Source: an uncultured bacterium
Lineage (GTDB): Bacteria; Bacteroidota; Bacteroidia; Bacteroidales; Bacteroidaceae
NCBI GenBank assembly: GCA_905215575.1
Contig: CAJMQV010000069.1
Location: 1 to 9,616 of the forward strand
Length of the DNA: 9,616 nt
Reading direction: 5' to 3'
Below, piece by piece: positions 1 through 7,150 of this stretch. Made by a program: the position numbers and the translations under genes. Position 1 is the first letter of the stretch. Each line of letters starts with the position of its first letter. Under the pieces are notes generated by a model. That model did not search any database. It saw only the letters and a program-made list of their open reading frames with translations, and had not been told where the DNA came from.

Positions 1-68
1 GGACGTTTAGACGCAAGAAGGACGCTGAAGAGCTTAGTTGCGGATTTGAGGATAAAATATTTGGCTTC

Positions 69-1475
69 TTGGCCGGTGCTCTTTTGTGTGCACCTACTGC
101 TACTTTCGCGCAACAGGCTTTGCGTTCCGGTTACTTTCTGGAGGGATATGAATATCGTCACGTACTGAATCCGGCTTACGGTCCAGACCGCAAGGGTTTT
201 GTCAGCTTTCCGTTCTTGGGAAATATTAATGTCGGTATGGCGGGAAATGTGGGAGTTTCCAATTTCTTGTATAAGACGCCGGACGGCAATCTGACAACAT
301 TCCTCAACGAATCTGTTACTTATTCAGACTTCTTGGGTGGAATTAATCAGAACAACCGTTTAAGCATGGACCTCAATTATGGTCTTTTCTCGATGGGATT
401 CAGCAAGTTTGGCGGTTATAATACCATCGGCATCAACTTGCGCACCAATGTGTCGGCCACTCTGCCTTACGAACTGTTTGAGTTCATGAAAGTAGGTGGC
501 AAGGGCGATAATACGGTTTATAACATCAACAACATCGGTTTGTCTTCAAAGGCTTATGTAGAGCTGGCTCTGGGACATTCTCGCGACATCAATGAACAAT
601 GGCGTGTGGGTGGAAAGCTGAAGTTCCTTTTGGGTGCTTATAATGTCAGCGCCATGGTTGATGAGATGGAAGTGAAACTTACTGATGAGGAGTGGAGAAT
701 TCAAGGTTCCGGTACGATGGATCTGGCCATGAAGGGATTGAAAGTTCCTACATATGCCGAGAGTAAGAATCCGGGTGATTATGAGGCAGACAAGGCACAG
801 AACATCAATTATTCAGACATAGAACTGGAGTCTCCGGGTCTTGGCGGTTTCGGTATGGCTATTGATTTAGGTGCCACTTATCAGTTCCGTGAGGATTTGC
901 AGTTCTCGGCCTCTTTGTTGGATTTAGGTTTTATTTCTTGGGGTAACAACACCCACGGAGCTATGAGTATGGATCCATGGACTTTTGATGGTTTTGAGAA
1001 TGTACCTTATGATTCAAATGACGAGTCTGGCAATGAAAAGCCGAATAGCTTGGAGAATCAGATTGACAACTTGACAGAAGGTCTGGAAGATTATTTCAGT
1101 TTCCAGAGAAAAGGTGAGGCTTCCGGTAAAACAACTGCTTTGGGAGCTACTTTGAATTTGGGCGCTTTGTATACTTTGCCTTATTATGAGGGCTTGAAGT
1201 TCGGTTTCTTGTCTTCAACACGCATTCAGGGCAAGTATTCATGGTCAGAAGGCCGCTTCTCTGCCAATGTAGCGCCAACCAAATGGTTTGATGCTTCTGT
1301 AAACTATGGCATCTCTTCTTTCGGTTCTTCTTTGGGCTGGTTGATCAATTTCCATCCGAACAAGTTTAACTTCTTTATCGGATCAGATCACCAGTTCTTT
1401 AAGATTACTCCGCAGTTCTTGCCTGTGCACAATGCCAACATGAGCATTTCTATGGGTATCAACTTCAATCTGTAA
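69..1475 (+). CDS. DUF5723 family outer-membrane beta-barrel-like protein (5' end uncertain)
   Basis: Exported protein of unknown function, about 470 residues. The N-terminus has a hydrophobic stretch ending ATFA|QQ, which looks like a signal peptidase I site. It is followed by a conserved opening with GYEYRHVLNPAYGPDR and FPFLGNINVGMAGNVG, characteristic of the DUF5723 family of Bacteroidota. The rest is glycine- and aromatic-rich with alternating polarity, and the end (SISMGINFNL) resembles the last strand of an outer-membrane barrel. I infer an outer-membrane location; no substrate or partner is evident. Start problem: TTG at 69 is the only accepted start codon in the visible frame, but it leaves a 14-residue leader with no positive charge. 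The frame is open back to base 3 and reads DKIFGFLAGALL just upstream, so the natural start probably lies before 69 or was lost by mutation. The gene ends in TAA, followed by a terminator at 1511-1550. Family assignment is fairly sure; start and function are not. Confidence 0.8.
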   Translation: MAGALLCAPTATFAQQALRSGYFLEGYEYRHVLNPAYGPDRKGFVSFPFLGNINVGMAGNVGVSNFLYKTPDGNLTTFLNESVTYSDFLGGINQNNRLSMDLNYGLFSMGFSKFGGYNTIGINLRTNVSATLPYELFEFMKVGGKGDNTVYNINNIGLSSKAYVELALGHSRDINEQWRVGGKLKFLLGAYNVSAMVDEMEVKLTDEEWRIQGSGTMDLAMKGLKVPTYAESKNPGDYEADKAQNINYSDIELESPGLGGFGMAIDLGATYQFREDLQFSASLLDLGFISWGNNTHGAMSMDPWTFDGFENVPYDSNDESGNEKPNSLENQIDNLTEGLEDYFSFQRKGEASGKTTALGATLNLGALYTLPYYEGLKFGFLSSTRIQGKYSWSEGRFSANVAPTKWFDASVNYGISSFGSSLGWLINFHPNKFNFFIGSDHQFFKITPQFLPVHNANMSISMGINFNL

Positions 1476-1510
1476 TTTGGTAAGAAATCTTTTTTATATC
1501 TATTTGTTTA

Positions 1511-1550
1511 AAGGTGTCATACTGATGAGTTTCGGTGTGGCACTTTTTTT
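1511..1550 (+). terminator. Rho-independent terminator of the DUF5723 gene
   Basis: An 11-bp stem pairs 1514-1524 with 1533-1543 (GTGTCATACTG with CGGTGTGGCAC, including three G-T pairs) around an 8-nt loop. It is followed directly by seven T at 1544-1550. It begins 38 nt after the stop codon of the + strand gene. The T-run is only on the + strand side, so it acts mainly in that direction. Confidence 0.75.
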
Positions 1551-1567
1551 ATGCTGATGAAAGTTAC

Positions 1568-1611
1568 AAAACGTCGGGATGATTTTGTTAAATGCTCGGG
1601 ATCATTTTTTT
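1568..1611. repeat. 22-bp imperfect tandem repeat
   Basis: Two adjacent copies of a 22-bp unit, 1568-1589 and 1590-1611, match at 17 of 22 positions. The shared core is TCGGGAT followed by ATTTT, at 1574-1586 and 1596-1608. The 22-bp period is about two helical turns, which would suit side-by-side protein binding. It lies between two terminators, outside any gene. Function unknown. Confidence 0.5.
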
Positions 1612-1684
1612 CTACATCCTGTACCTGGAATTTTTAGGGCGGTTTTGTGGAGTAAATGATAAAGTTCTTTTGTGAGGAAATAAT

Positions 1685-1739
1685 AAAAAAACGGGTCTTG
1701 CCTCATGGAAATATTCCTGTTGAGGCAAGACCCGTTTTT
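1685..1739 (-). terminator. Strong bidirectional terminator between convergent genes
   Basis: A perfect 19-bp inverted repeat pairs 1687-1705 with 1721-1739 around a 15-nt loop. The GC-rich core is ACGGGTCTTGCCTCA. It is flanked by A-runs on the left and T-runs on the right, so each strand presents a hairpin followed by uridines (six on the - strand, five on the + strand). It lies 19 nt past the stop of the ROK kinase, which I take as its main client, and it can also catch read-through from the DUF5723 gene. Confidence 0.9.
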
Positions 1740-1758
1740 GTAATTGGAAATAACGATA

Positions 1759-2727
1759 TTACAGTTCCCAACCCAGTGCGCTGGCTCCCAATACGGCAGC
1801 TCCGGCATCATCCAGCTGAGAAACAATCATTTGTGCCTTGTTCTTGTAAAGGAAGAGTACATTCTCGTCATAAGCCTTTCTGATCGGATCCATCAGCAAG
1901 TCACCGGCTTTGGTCAGTCCGCCAAAGAAGATGAAGGCCTCCGGACTGCTGAAGGCTGCAAAGTCGGCGCAAGCCTCTCCTAAGATTTTTCCGGTGTACT
2001 CGAATATTTCCTTGGCCACTTCGTCACCCTGACCCGCTGCAATGGCTACGTCCTTAGAGGTGATTTCGTCCAGTGGAATGTTACGCAGCAGAGTTGGACG
2101 TTCGCTTGATGAAACGATCATCTTGGCTGTTCTGGCTACACCAGTTGCCGAGCAATAAGTTTCCAGACATCCTTTGCGTCCGCATCCGCAGCTGCGGGCT
2201 TCGCTCGATTTGTCTACGATGACATGGCCCAGCTCGCCGGCAAATCCGTCAGAACCGTAAACCACCTGTCCATTTACCACGATGCCGCTACCTACACCGG
2301 TACCCAAAGTGATCATGATAAAGTTTTTCATGCCTTTGGCTGCTCCATAAGCCATTTCGCCGATGGCTGCCGCGTTGGCGTCGTTGGTCAGTGCTACCGG
2401 GATACCCAGACGGTCGCTGAACATTTTTGCCAATGGGATCTCGCCTTTCCAAGGCAGATTGGCCGGATTGTCAATGATTCCGGTATAATAGTTTGCGTCC
2501 GGAGCACCGATACCCATAGCCTGGATCTTTTCGATTCCGCCCACTTCCTCAATGATCTTCTTCAGAGCGGTGCAGCAGTTGTCTACATAAACTTCCACGT
2601 CGTTCTGTTCCTGAGTCTTGACAGATGTGGAGGCGATGATTGTTCCGCGTCGGTCCACAATACCGAAGACGGAGTTAGTTCCTCCCAGGTCCAGACCGAT
2701 TACATAAGGTTTCTGTTCTTGTTCCAT
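1759..2727 (-). CDS. ROK family sugar kinase (glucokinase / N-acetylglucosamine kinase type)
   Basis: Cytosolic ATP-dependent sugar kinase of 322 residues, the usual ROK length. The phosphate-binding motif DLGGTN is at residues 13-18. The catalytic aspartate is D116 in NDANAAAIGE. The second nucleotide loop LGTGVGSG is at 141-148. The ROK zinc site is complete: H168 in GELGH, then C180, C182 and C187 in CGCGRKGC. A C-terminal FFGGLTKAG closes the ATP pocket. There is no N-terminal DNA-binding helix-turn-helix, so it is a kinase and not a NagC/XylR-type repressor. The likely job is phosphorylating glucose and possibly GlcNAc on entry to glycolysis; the closest characterised relative I know of by role is RokA of Bacteroides fragilis, but the sugar specificity cannot be read from sequence. 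The gene stands alone on this strand with its own promoter (2760-2767) and terminator (1685-1739). The ATG at 2727 is the natural start, 12 codons before the first motif. Confidence 0.92.
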   Translation of the reverse strand: MEQEQKPYVIGLDLGGTNSVFGIVDRRGTIIASTSVKTQEQNDVEVYVDNCCTALKKIIEEVGGIEKIQAMGIGAPDANYYTGIIDNPANLPWKGEIPLAKMFSDRLGIPVALTNDANAAAIGEMAYGAAKGMKNFIMITLGTGVGSGIVVNGQVVYGSDGFAGELGHVIVDKSSEARSCGCGRKGCLETYCSATGVARTAKMIVSSSERPTLLRNIPLDEITSKDVAIAAGQGDEVAKEIFEYTGKILGEACADFAAFSSPEAFIFFGGLTKAGDLLMDPIRKAYDENVLFLYKNKAQMIVSQLDDAGAAVLGASALGWEL

Positions 2728-2759
2728 GATTTGAAATTGTATATTAGTTTGCTTTTGAG

Positions 2760-2767
2760 CAAAGATA
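2760..2767 (-). promoter_or_regulatory. Bacteroides-type -7 promoter element for the ROK kinase
   Basis: Read on the - strand this is TATCTTTG, an exact match to the Bacteroides consensus TAnnTTTG. It lies 32 nt upstream of the kinase ATG, which would leave a leader of about 25 nt. I see no good TTTG -33 box at the expected distance (the region is AT-rich), so the assignment rests on the -7 element and its position. Confidence 0.6.
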
Positions 2768-2853
2768 GAAAGAATGCTTTAAAATAGTATTTAAAAATCA
2801 TTTTTTTTGATTCATTATTTCTTGATTATAGAAAAAGATATCTGCTTTTTTCC

Positions 2854-2861
2854 TATTTTCG
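2854..2861 (+). promoter_or_regulatory. Possible -7 element for the lysE-to-fmt operon
   Basis: TATTTTCG differs from the TAnnTTTG consensus at one base and lies 26 nt before the LysE-family ATG. No clear -33 TTTG box precedes it at the usual spacing. It overlaps the inverted repeat at 2858-2875, so a protein bound there would block it. Weak but the best candidate in the 160-bp divergent region. Confidence 0.35.
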
Positions 2862-2875
2862 CAAAAAAATGCGAA
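2858..2875. promoter_or_regulatory. Inverted repeat TTCGCA-N6-TGCGAA, possible operator
   Basis: A perfect 6-bp inverted repeat with a six-A spacer, 12 nt before the ATG of the LysE-family gene. Its position over the putative -7 box fits an operator. In RNA it could form a short hairpin near the ribosome site. No regulator gene is adjacent, so its role is unproven. Confidence 0.35.
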
Positions 2876-2887
2876 TTTTGCACTATT

Positions 2888-3547
2888 ATGTGGTTTGAAC
2901 AAGTCAGTACAATAGATTTGATATTGAAGGGCCTGATTATCGGCATTGTTTCGTCTGCGCCGATGGGGCCTGTTGGTGTGTTATGTATTCAGCGCGTTCT
3001 GAATAAGGGACGCTGGTATGGATTTGTGACAGGAGTAGGAGCCGCATTCAGCGATATTATCTATGCCCTGGTCACTGGTTTCGGAATGAGTTTTGTGGTT
3101 GAATTCATTGAAGACAAGACCACCATGTTTTATTTACAGTTGGCAGGAAGTGTGATGCTTTTTTTCTTTGGCTTATATACGTTCCGTACCAACCCTGTGA
3201 ATTCCATGCGTCCGCCGTCAAACCGTAAGGGAACTTTGATCCACAATATGGTTACCGGTTTTTTGGTAACCTTTTCCAATCCGTTGATCATTTTCCTTTT
3301 CGTGGCTTTATTCGCACGATTCGCCTTTGTTGTTCCCGATCATCTGCTTCAGCAGTCTTTAGGATATGTGTCGATATTTGTCGGCGCCCTGATCTGGTGG
3401 TTCGCTCTGTCTTATGGCATAGCCAAACTCAAATCCCGCTTTGAGGTGAAAGGCATCTGGATGCTGAATAAAGTGATCGGAACCATCGTGATTATTGCAG
3501 CCGTGTTGGGACTGTTTGTTACATTAACCGGATTATCATTATATTAA
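2888..3547 (+). CDS. LysE family transporter
   Basis: Inner-membrane exporter of 219 residues, typical of the LysE/RhtB superfamily, whose members mostly export amino acids and related small molecules. The family signature is at residues 17-33: GIVSSAPMGPVGVLCIQ, including the conserved P-x-G-P. About six hydrophobic segments are visible, near residues 9-31, 42-67, 82-98, 121-147, 158-178 and 192-216. An arginine- and lysine-rich loop (100-116) follows the third. The substrate cannot be told from sequence. I chose ATG 2888 because the protein MWFEQVSTIDLILKG begins like its family. The frame continues upstream to a TTG at 2807, but that extension crosses the promoter region and adds an unlikely cysteine/phenylalanine-rich tail. 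It is the first gene of the + strand run, and its stop codon directly abuts the next gene's ATG. Confidence 0.88.
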   Translation: MWFEQVSTIDLILKGLIIGIVSSAPMGPVGVLCIQRVLNKGRWYGFVTGVGAAFSDIIYALVTGFGMSFVVEFIEDKTTMFYLQLAGSVMLFFFGLYTFRTNPVNSMRPPSNRKGTLIHNMVTGFLVTFSNPLIIFLFVALFARFAFVVPDHLLQQSLGYVSIFVGALIWWFALSYGIAKLKSRFEVKGIWMLNKVIGTIVIIAAVLGLFVTLTGLSLY

Positions 3548-4093
3548 ATGTATATAGCTAAACAACTGAAAGAAAAGAATGTGGCGGAATATCTGCTCTA
3601 TATGTGGCAGGTGGAGGATTTGATCCGTGCCAATCATTTGGATATCGAAGAACTGAAGAAAAACTACATCAGCCAATTCAAGCCTTCTCCCGAGCAGGAA
3701 AAGGAGATGACTGAATGGTACACCAATCTGATTGAAATGATGCGTTCGGAGCAGGTGCAGGAAAAGGGGCATTTGCAGATTAACAAGAACATGATCATTT
3801 TGCTTACGGACTTGCATTTGCAGTTGCTCAATTCTCCCAAATTCCCGTTTTATTCGGCTGCTTATTACAAGGCGTTGCCCTATATCGTGGAAATCCGTGC
3901 ACGCAACAATAACCGTGATCTGCCGGAGTTGGAATCCTGTTTTGAGATTCTGTATGGGGTGATGCTGTTGAAGATGCAGAAAAAGGCCGTCAGTGCCGAT
4001 ACCCAGAAAGCGGTGGCCGATATCAGCAAACTGCTGGGCATGCTTTCTGACTATTATATGCAAGATAAACAAGGAAACTTAAAATTTGACTGA
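3548..4093 (+). CDS. DUF4924 family protein
   Basis: Cytosolic protein of 181 residues with no signal peptide or membrane segment, matching the Bacteroidota-specific DUF4924 family of unknown function. It is predicted mostly helical. The opening IAKQLKEKNVAEYLLYMWQ and the stretch EKGHLQINKNM (residues 72-82) look like the conserved parts. There is a charged, amphipathic N-terminal half and a helical region with FYSAAYYKALPYIVEIRAR at about 101-119. No enzyme motif or nucleic-acid-binding motif is visible. The ATG follows the lysE stop with no gap, so the two are probably translationally coupled, and rfbD begins 8 nt after its stop. Context suggests a housekeeping role but gives no specific function. 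Confidence 0.85.
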   Translation: MYIAKQLKEKNVAEYLLYMWQVEDLIRANHLDIEELKKNYISQFKPSPEQEKEMTEWYTNLIEMMRSEQVQEKGHLQINKNMIILLTDLHLQLLNSPKFPFYSAAYYKALPYIVEIRARNNNRDLPELESCFEILYGVMLLKMQKKAVSADTQKAVADISKLLGMLSDYYMQDKQGNLKFD

Positions 4094-4101
4094 TTATTCC
4101 G

Positions 4102-4962
4102 ATGAAAAATATTTTGGTTACAGGCTGCAACGGTCAGTTGGGCAGCGAACTGCGTTATCTGACGCAGGAGGGAATAAATGGACTGACGTTCTTTTTTACG
4201 GATATTGAAGAACTTGATATCACCGACGAAGAAGCCGTAAACCGTTTTGTAAACGGACATGAGATTGATTGTGTGGTAAACTGTGCAGCCTTTACCGCCG
4301 TGGATCTGGCCGAAAGCAAGGCCGATTTCTGCCGTACACTGAATGAAACTGCTCCGGCTATATTGGCAAAGGCTGTTGCCGGCCGAAAGGGTGGAATGAT
4401 TCAGATTTCTACGGATTATGTGTTCGACGGTACAGCACATATTCCTTATCGTGAAGATGATGTCGTTTGTCCGGTTTCAGTTTACGGTATAACCAAACTG
4501 GGCGGCGAGCGGGCTGTGGCCGAAGCTTGTCCGAATTCTGTGATTATCCGTACAGCCTGGCTGTATTCTTCCTATGGCAAGAACTTTGTGAAGACCATGC
4601 TGCGCCTGGGACAAGAGAAACCCGAACTGGGAGTGGTGGCCGATCAGGTGGGTACACCGACTTATGCACGCGATCTGGCTCGTGCCATTCTCGTGATTCT
4701 GAGAAAAGGACTGGTACCCGGCGTTTACCATTACAGCAACGAGGGAGTGGCCTCCTGGTATGATTTTACTAAAGCTATCCATCGTCTGGGCGGAGTGACC
4801 GATTGCCGCGTGAAGCCTTTGCATACCGAGGAATATCCTACACCGGCAACACGTCCGCATTATTCAATCCTCGACAAGACCAAAATAAAGGAGACTTATG
4901 GCGTGGAGATTCCATACTGGGAAGAGGCTCTGGCCGAGTGTATTCAGATTTTAGAAAAATAA
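4102..4962 (+). CDS. rfbD: dTDP-4-dehydrorhamnose reductase
   Basis: Last enzyme of dTDP-L-rhamnose synthesis: it reduces dTDP-4-dehydro-L-rhamnose with NAD(P)H in the cytosol, giving the donor for rhamnose-containing surface polysaccharide. The protein is 286 residues, the usual RmlD length. The Rossmann motif TGCNGQLG is at residues 7-14. The SDR catalytic set is in place: T104 and D105 in STDYVFDG, and Y128 and K132 in YGITK; these positions equal those of Salmonella RmlD. The substrate-side motif RTAWLYSSYGKNFVKTM follows at 150-166, and GTPTYARDLA at 184-193. rfbA, rfbB and rfbC are not in the window, so this copy is separated from the rest of its pathway. It starts 8 nt after the DUF4924 stop and ends 19 nt before prfC. 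Confidence 0.95.
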   Translation: MKNILVTGCNGQLGSELRYLTQEGINGLTFFFTDIEELDITDEEAVNRFVNGHEIDCVVNCAAFTAVDLAESKADFCRTLNETAPAILAKAVAGRKGGMIQISTDYVFDGTAHIPYREDDVVCPVSVYGITKLGGERAVAEACPNSVIIRTAWLYSSYGKNFVKTMLRLGQEKPELGVVADQVGTPTYARDLARAILVILRKGLVPGVYHYSNEGVASWYDFTKAIHRLGGVTDCRVKPLHTEEYPTPATRPHYSILDKTKIKETYGVEIPYWEEALAECIQILEK

Positions 4963-4981
4963 AAAGCAACTTCCATAAATT

Positions 4982-6550
4982 ATGATGAACGAAATAGAAA
5001 GAAGAAGAACTTTTGCAATCATTGCGCATCCGGATGCCGGAAAGACATCACTTACCGAAAAACTGTTGCTCTTCGGAGGACAGATTCAGGTGGCTGGTGC
5101 CGTGAAATCAAACAAAATCAAGAAAACTGCAACTTCCGACTGGATGGATATCGAAAAGCAGCGTGGTATTTCGGTAACTACTTCCGTGATGGAGTTTGAT
5201 TACAATGATTATAAAATCAACATTCTCGATACTCCGGGTCACCAGGATTTCGCCGAAGATACTTATCGCACGCTTACCGCAGTGGACAGTGTAATCATCG
5301 TGGTGGACGGTGCCAAGGGTGTGGAAACACAGACTCGTAAGCTTATGGAAGTGTGCCGTATGCGCAACACGCCTGTAATCATCTTTGTAAACAAGATGGA
5401 CCGTGAGGGTAAAGATCCGTTTGATTTGCTCGATGAGCTGGAGGCTGAGTTGAAAATTCAGGTGCGCCCGCTGAGCTGGCCTATTAACCAGGGACAGCGC
5501 TTCAAGGGTGTCTATAATATTTATGAGCAGAATCTGAACCTGTTCACTCCTGACAAGCAGAAGGTAACCGAGAAAGTTGAGGTAGATATCAACAGCAATC
5601 AGCTGGAAGAACATGTGGGTACGGCCGATGCCGAGAAACTGCGTATGGACTTGGAGCTGATAGACGGAGTATATCCGGAGTTTGATGTGCAGGAATATCT
5701 GGACGGAAAGACCGCGCCGGTATTCTTCGGTTCAGCTTTGAATAACTTCGGTGTGAAGGAGCTGTTGGACTGCTTCGTGCAGATCGCTCCGAGTCCGCGT
5801 CCTACCAAGGCCGAGGAACGTATGGTTATGCCTGAAGAACCGAAGTTCAGTGGCTTTATCTTCAAGATTACCGCCAATATCGACCCGAACCACCGTTCTT
5901 GTATTGCCTTCTGTAAGGTTTGCTCTGGTAAGTTCGTCCGTAATGCTCCTTATCTGCACGTGCGTCAGGGAAAGACCTTGCGTTTCTCATCGCCTACTCA
6001 GTTTATGGCGCAGAAGAAGAGCACGATTGAAGAAGCCTATCCGGGCGACATCATCGGTTTGCCGGATAACGGAACCTTCAAGATCGGTGATACACTGACC
6101 GAAGGTGAGGTGATGCACTTCAGAGGACTGCCCAGCTTCTCTCCGGAAATGTTCAAATATATTGAGAATGCCGATCCGATGAAGACCAAACAGTTGAACA
6201 AGGGTATTGAGCAGCTGATGGACGAAGGTGTGGCTCAGCTCTTTGTAAACCAGTTCAACGGTCGCAAGATTATCGGTACTGTGGGACAGTTGCAGTTCGA
6301 GGTCATCCAGTATCGTCTGGAGAACGAATACAATGCCAAGTGTCGTTGGGAGCCGGTAAGCCTGTACAAGGCCTGCTGGATTGAAAGCGATGATCCGCAG
6401 CAGCTGGAGGCATTCAAGAAAAGAAAATACCAGTATATGGCCAAAGACCGCGAGGGACGCGATGTGTTCCTGGCCGACAGCGGTTATGTGCTCCAGATGG
6501 CTCAGGCCGACTTTGAGCATATTAAATTCCATTTTACCAGTGAATTCTAA
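4982..6550 (+). CDS. prfC: Peptide chain release factor 3 (RF3)
   Basis: Translational GTPase that removes RF1/RF2 from the ribosome after peptide release. The protein is 522 residues, close to E. coli RF3 (529). The G domain is complete: P-loop AHPDAGKT at residues 15-22, the switch I region EKQRGISVTTSVM at 58-70, DTPGH at 83-87 and NKMD at 137-140. The RF3-specific opening RRRTFAIIAHPDAGKTSLTE and LLFGGQIQVAGAVK separate it from EF-G. The motifs FGSALNNFGVKELLD and EEAYPGDIIGL in domain II, and GTVGQLQFEV in domain III, are also typical of RF3. Two ATG codons stand in tandem (4982 and 4985); either may be used, changing the protein by one residue. Gaps are 19 nt upstream and 15 nt downstream, within the long + strand run. 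Confidence 0.96.
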   Translation: MMNEIERRRTFAIIAHPDAGKTSLTEKLLLFGGQIQVAGAVKSNKIKKTATSDWMDIEKQRGISVTTSVMEFDYNDYKINILDTPGHQDFAEDTYRTLTAVDSVIIVVDGAKGVETQTRKLMEVCRMRNTPVIIFVNKMDREGKDPFDLLDELEAELKIQVRPLSWPINQGQRFKGVYNIYEQNLNLFTPDKQKVTEKVEVDINSNQLEEHVGTADAEKLRMDLELIDGVYPEFDVQEYLDGKTAPVFFGSALNNFGVKELLDCFVQIAPSPRPTKAEERMVMPEEPKFSGFIFKITANIDPNHRSCIAFCKVCSGKFVRNAPYLHVRQGKTLRFSSPTQFMAQKKSTIEEAYPGDIIGLPDNGTFKIGDTLTEGEVMHFRGLPSFSPEMFKYIENADPMKTKQLNKGIEQLMDEGVAQLFVNQFNGRKIIGTVGQLQFEVIQYRLENEYNAKCRWEPVSLYKACWIESDDPQQLEAFKKRKYQYMAKDREGRDVFLADSGYVLQMAQADFEHIKFHFTSEF

Positions 6551-6565
6551 AAAACAACAAGTGGC

Positions 6566-7135
6566 ATGACACTAGATGAAGACGTTAAGAAAGCCGTAGA
6601 AGTGATGCGGCAGGGTGGGGTGATCCTTTATCCCACCGATACGATATGGGGCATCGGTTGCGATGCCACAAACGAAGAGGCTGTGCGCCGGGTGTTCGAA
6701 ATAAAGAAACGTGCCGACAGCAAGGCACTGATCTGCCTGGTAGACTCGCCCGACCGTGTGCAGCGTTATGTGCGCGAAGTGCCGGCTGTGGCCTGGGATC
6801 TGATGGAACTGACCGACAAGCCTCTGACGATTATTTTTGACGGAGCCAAGAATCTGGCTCCGAATCTGCTGGCCGAGGACGGCAGTGTGGGCATCCGGGT
6901 AACCCGTGAAGAAGTAAGTAACCGCCTGTGTTACCGCTTCCAGAAGCCGATTGTTTCCACTTCGGCCAATGTCAGCGGTGAGCCCTCGGCAGCCTGCTTT
7001 GCTGAGATCTCGGAGGAGATCCGCGGAGCAGTAGACTATATTATGGAGTCACGTCAGAAGGATACACGCAAATGCCATTCCAGCAGTATCATCAAGCTGG
7101 GAGTGAGCGGAGAGATTCAGATTATTCGTAAGTAA
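6566..7135 (+). CDS. tsaC: L-threonylcarbamoyladenylate synthase (Sua5/YciO/YrdC family)
   Basis: Makes threonylcarbamoyl-AMP from threonine, bicarbonate and ATP, the first step of the t6A modification at position 37 of ANN-decoding tRNAs. The protein is 189 residues: a single YrdC domain, without the extra C-terminal domain of long Sua5 proteins. Key motifs are YPTDTIWGIGCD at 22-33, the KKR basic motif at 47-49 followed by K53, and STSAN at 131-135. A late SSSII at 172-176 also fits the fold. YciO paralogs share the domain, so the name rests on motif quality and length; I rate TsaC activity as likely. The partner genes tsaB, tsaD and tsaE are not in the window. It sits between prfC and the ClC gene with 15-nt gaps on both sides. 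Confidence 0.9.
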   Translation: MTLDEDVKKAVEVMRQGGVILYPTDTIWGIGCDATNEEAVRRVFEIKKRADSKALICLVDSPDRVQRYVREVPAVAWDLMELTDKPLTIIFDGAKNLAPNLLAEDGSVGIRVTREEVSNRLCYRFQKPIVSTSANVSGEPSAACFAEISEEIRGAVDYIMESRQKDTRKCHSSSIIKLGVSGEIQIIRK

Positions 7136-7150
7136 AAAGACAGAGGTACT

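Noticed and set aside
1602..1983. Small open frames on both strands between the DUF5723 gene and the kinase
   Set aside because: They run through the bidirectional terminator and into the kinase gene, with no family resemblance or ribosome site.
1759..2727. ROK protein as a transcriptional repressor (NagC/Mlc/XylR type)
   Set aside because: No N-terminal helix-turn-helix; the protein begins directly with the kinase motif DLGGTN at residue 13.
2224..2787. 187-codon + strand open frame opposite the ROK kinase
   Set aside because: It is the antisense shadow of a well-supported kinase gene; its product has no recognisable motif and runs across the kinase promoter.
2807..2887. 27-codon N-terminal extension of the LysE-family protein from a TTG
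   Set aside because: It spans the promoter candidate and inverted repeat, and the family-like start MWFEQVS is at ATG 2888.
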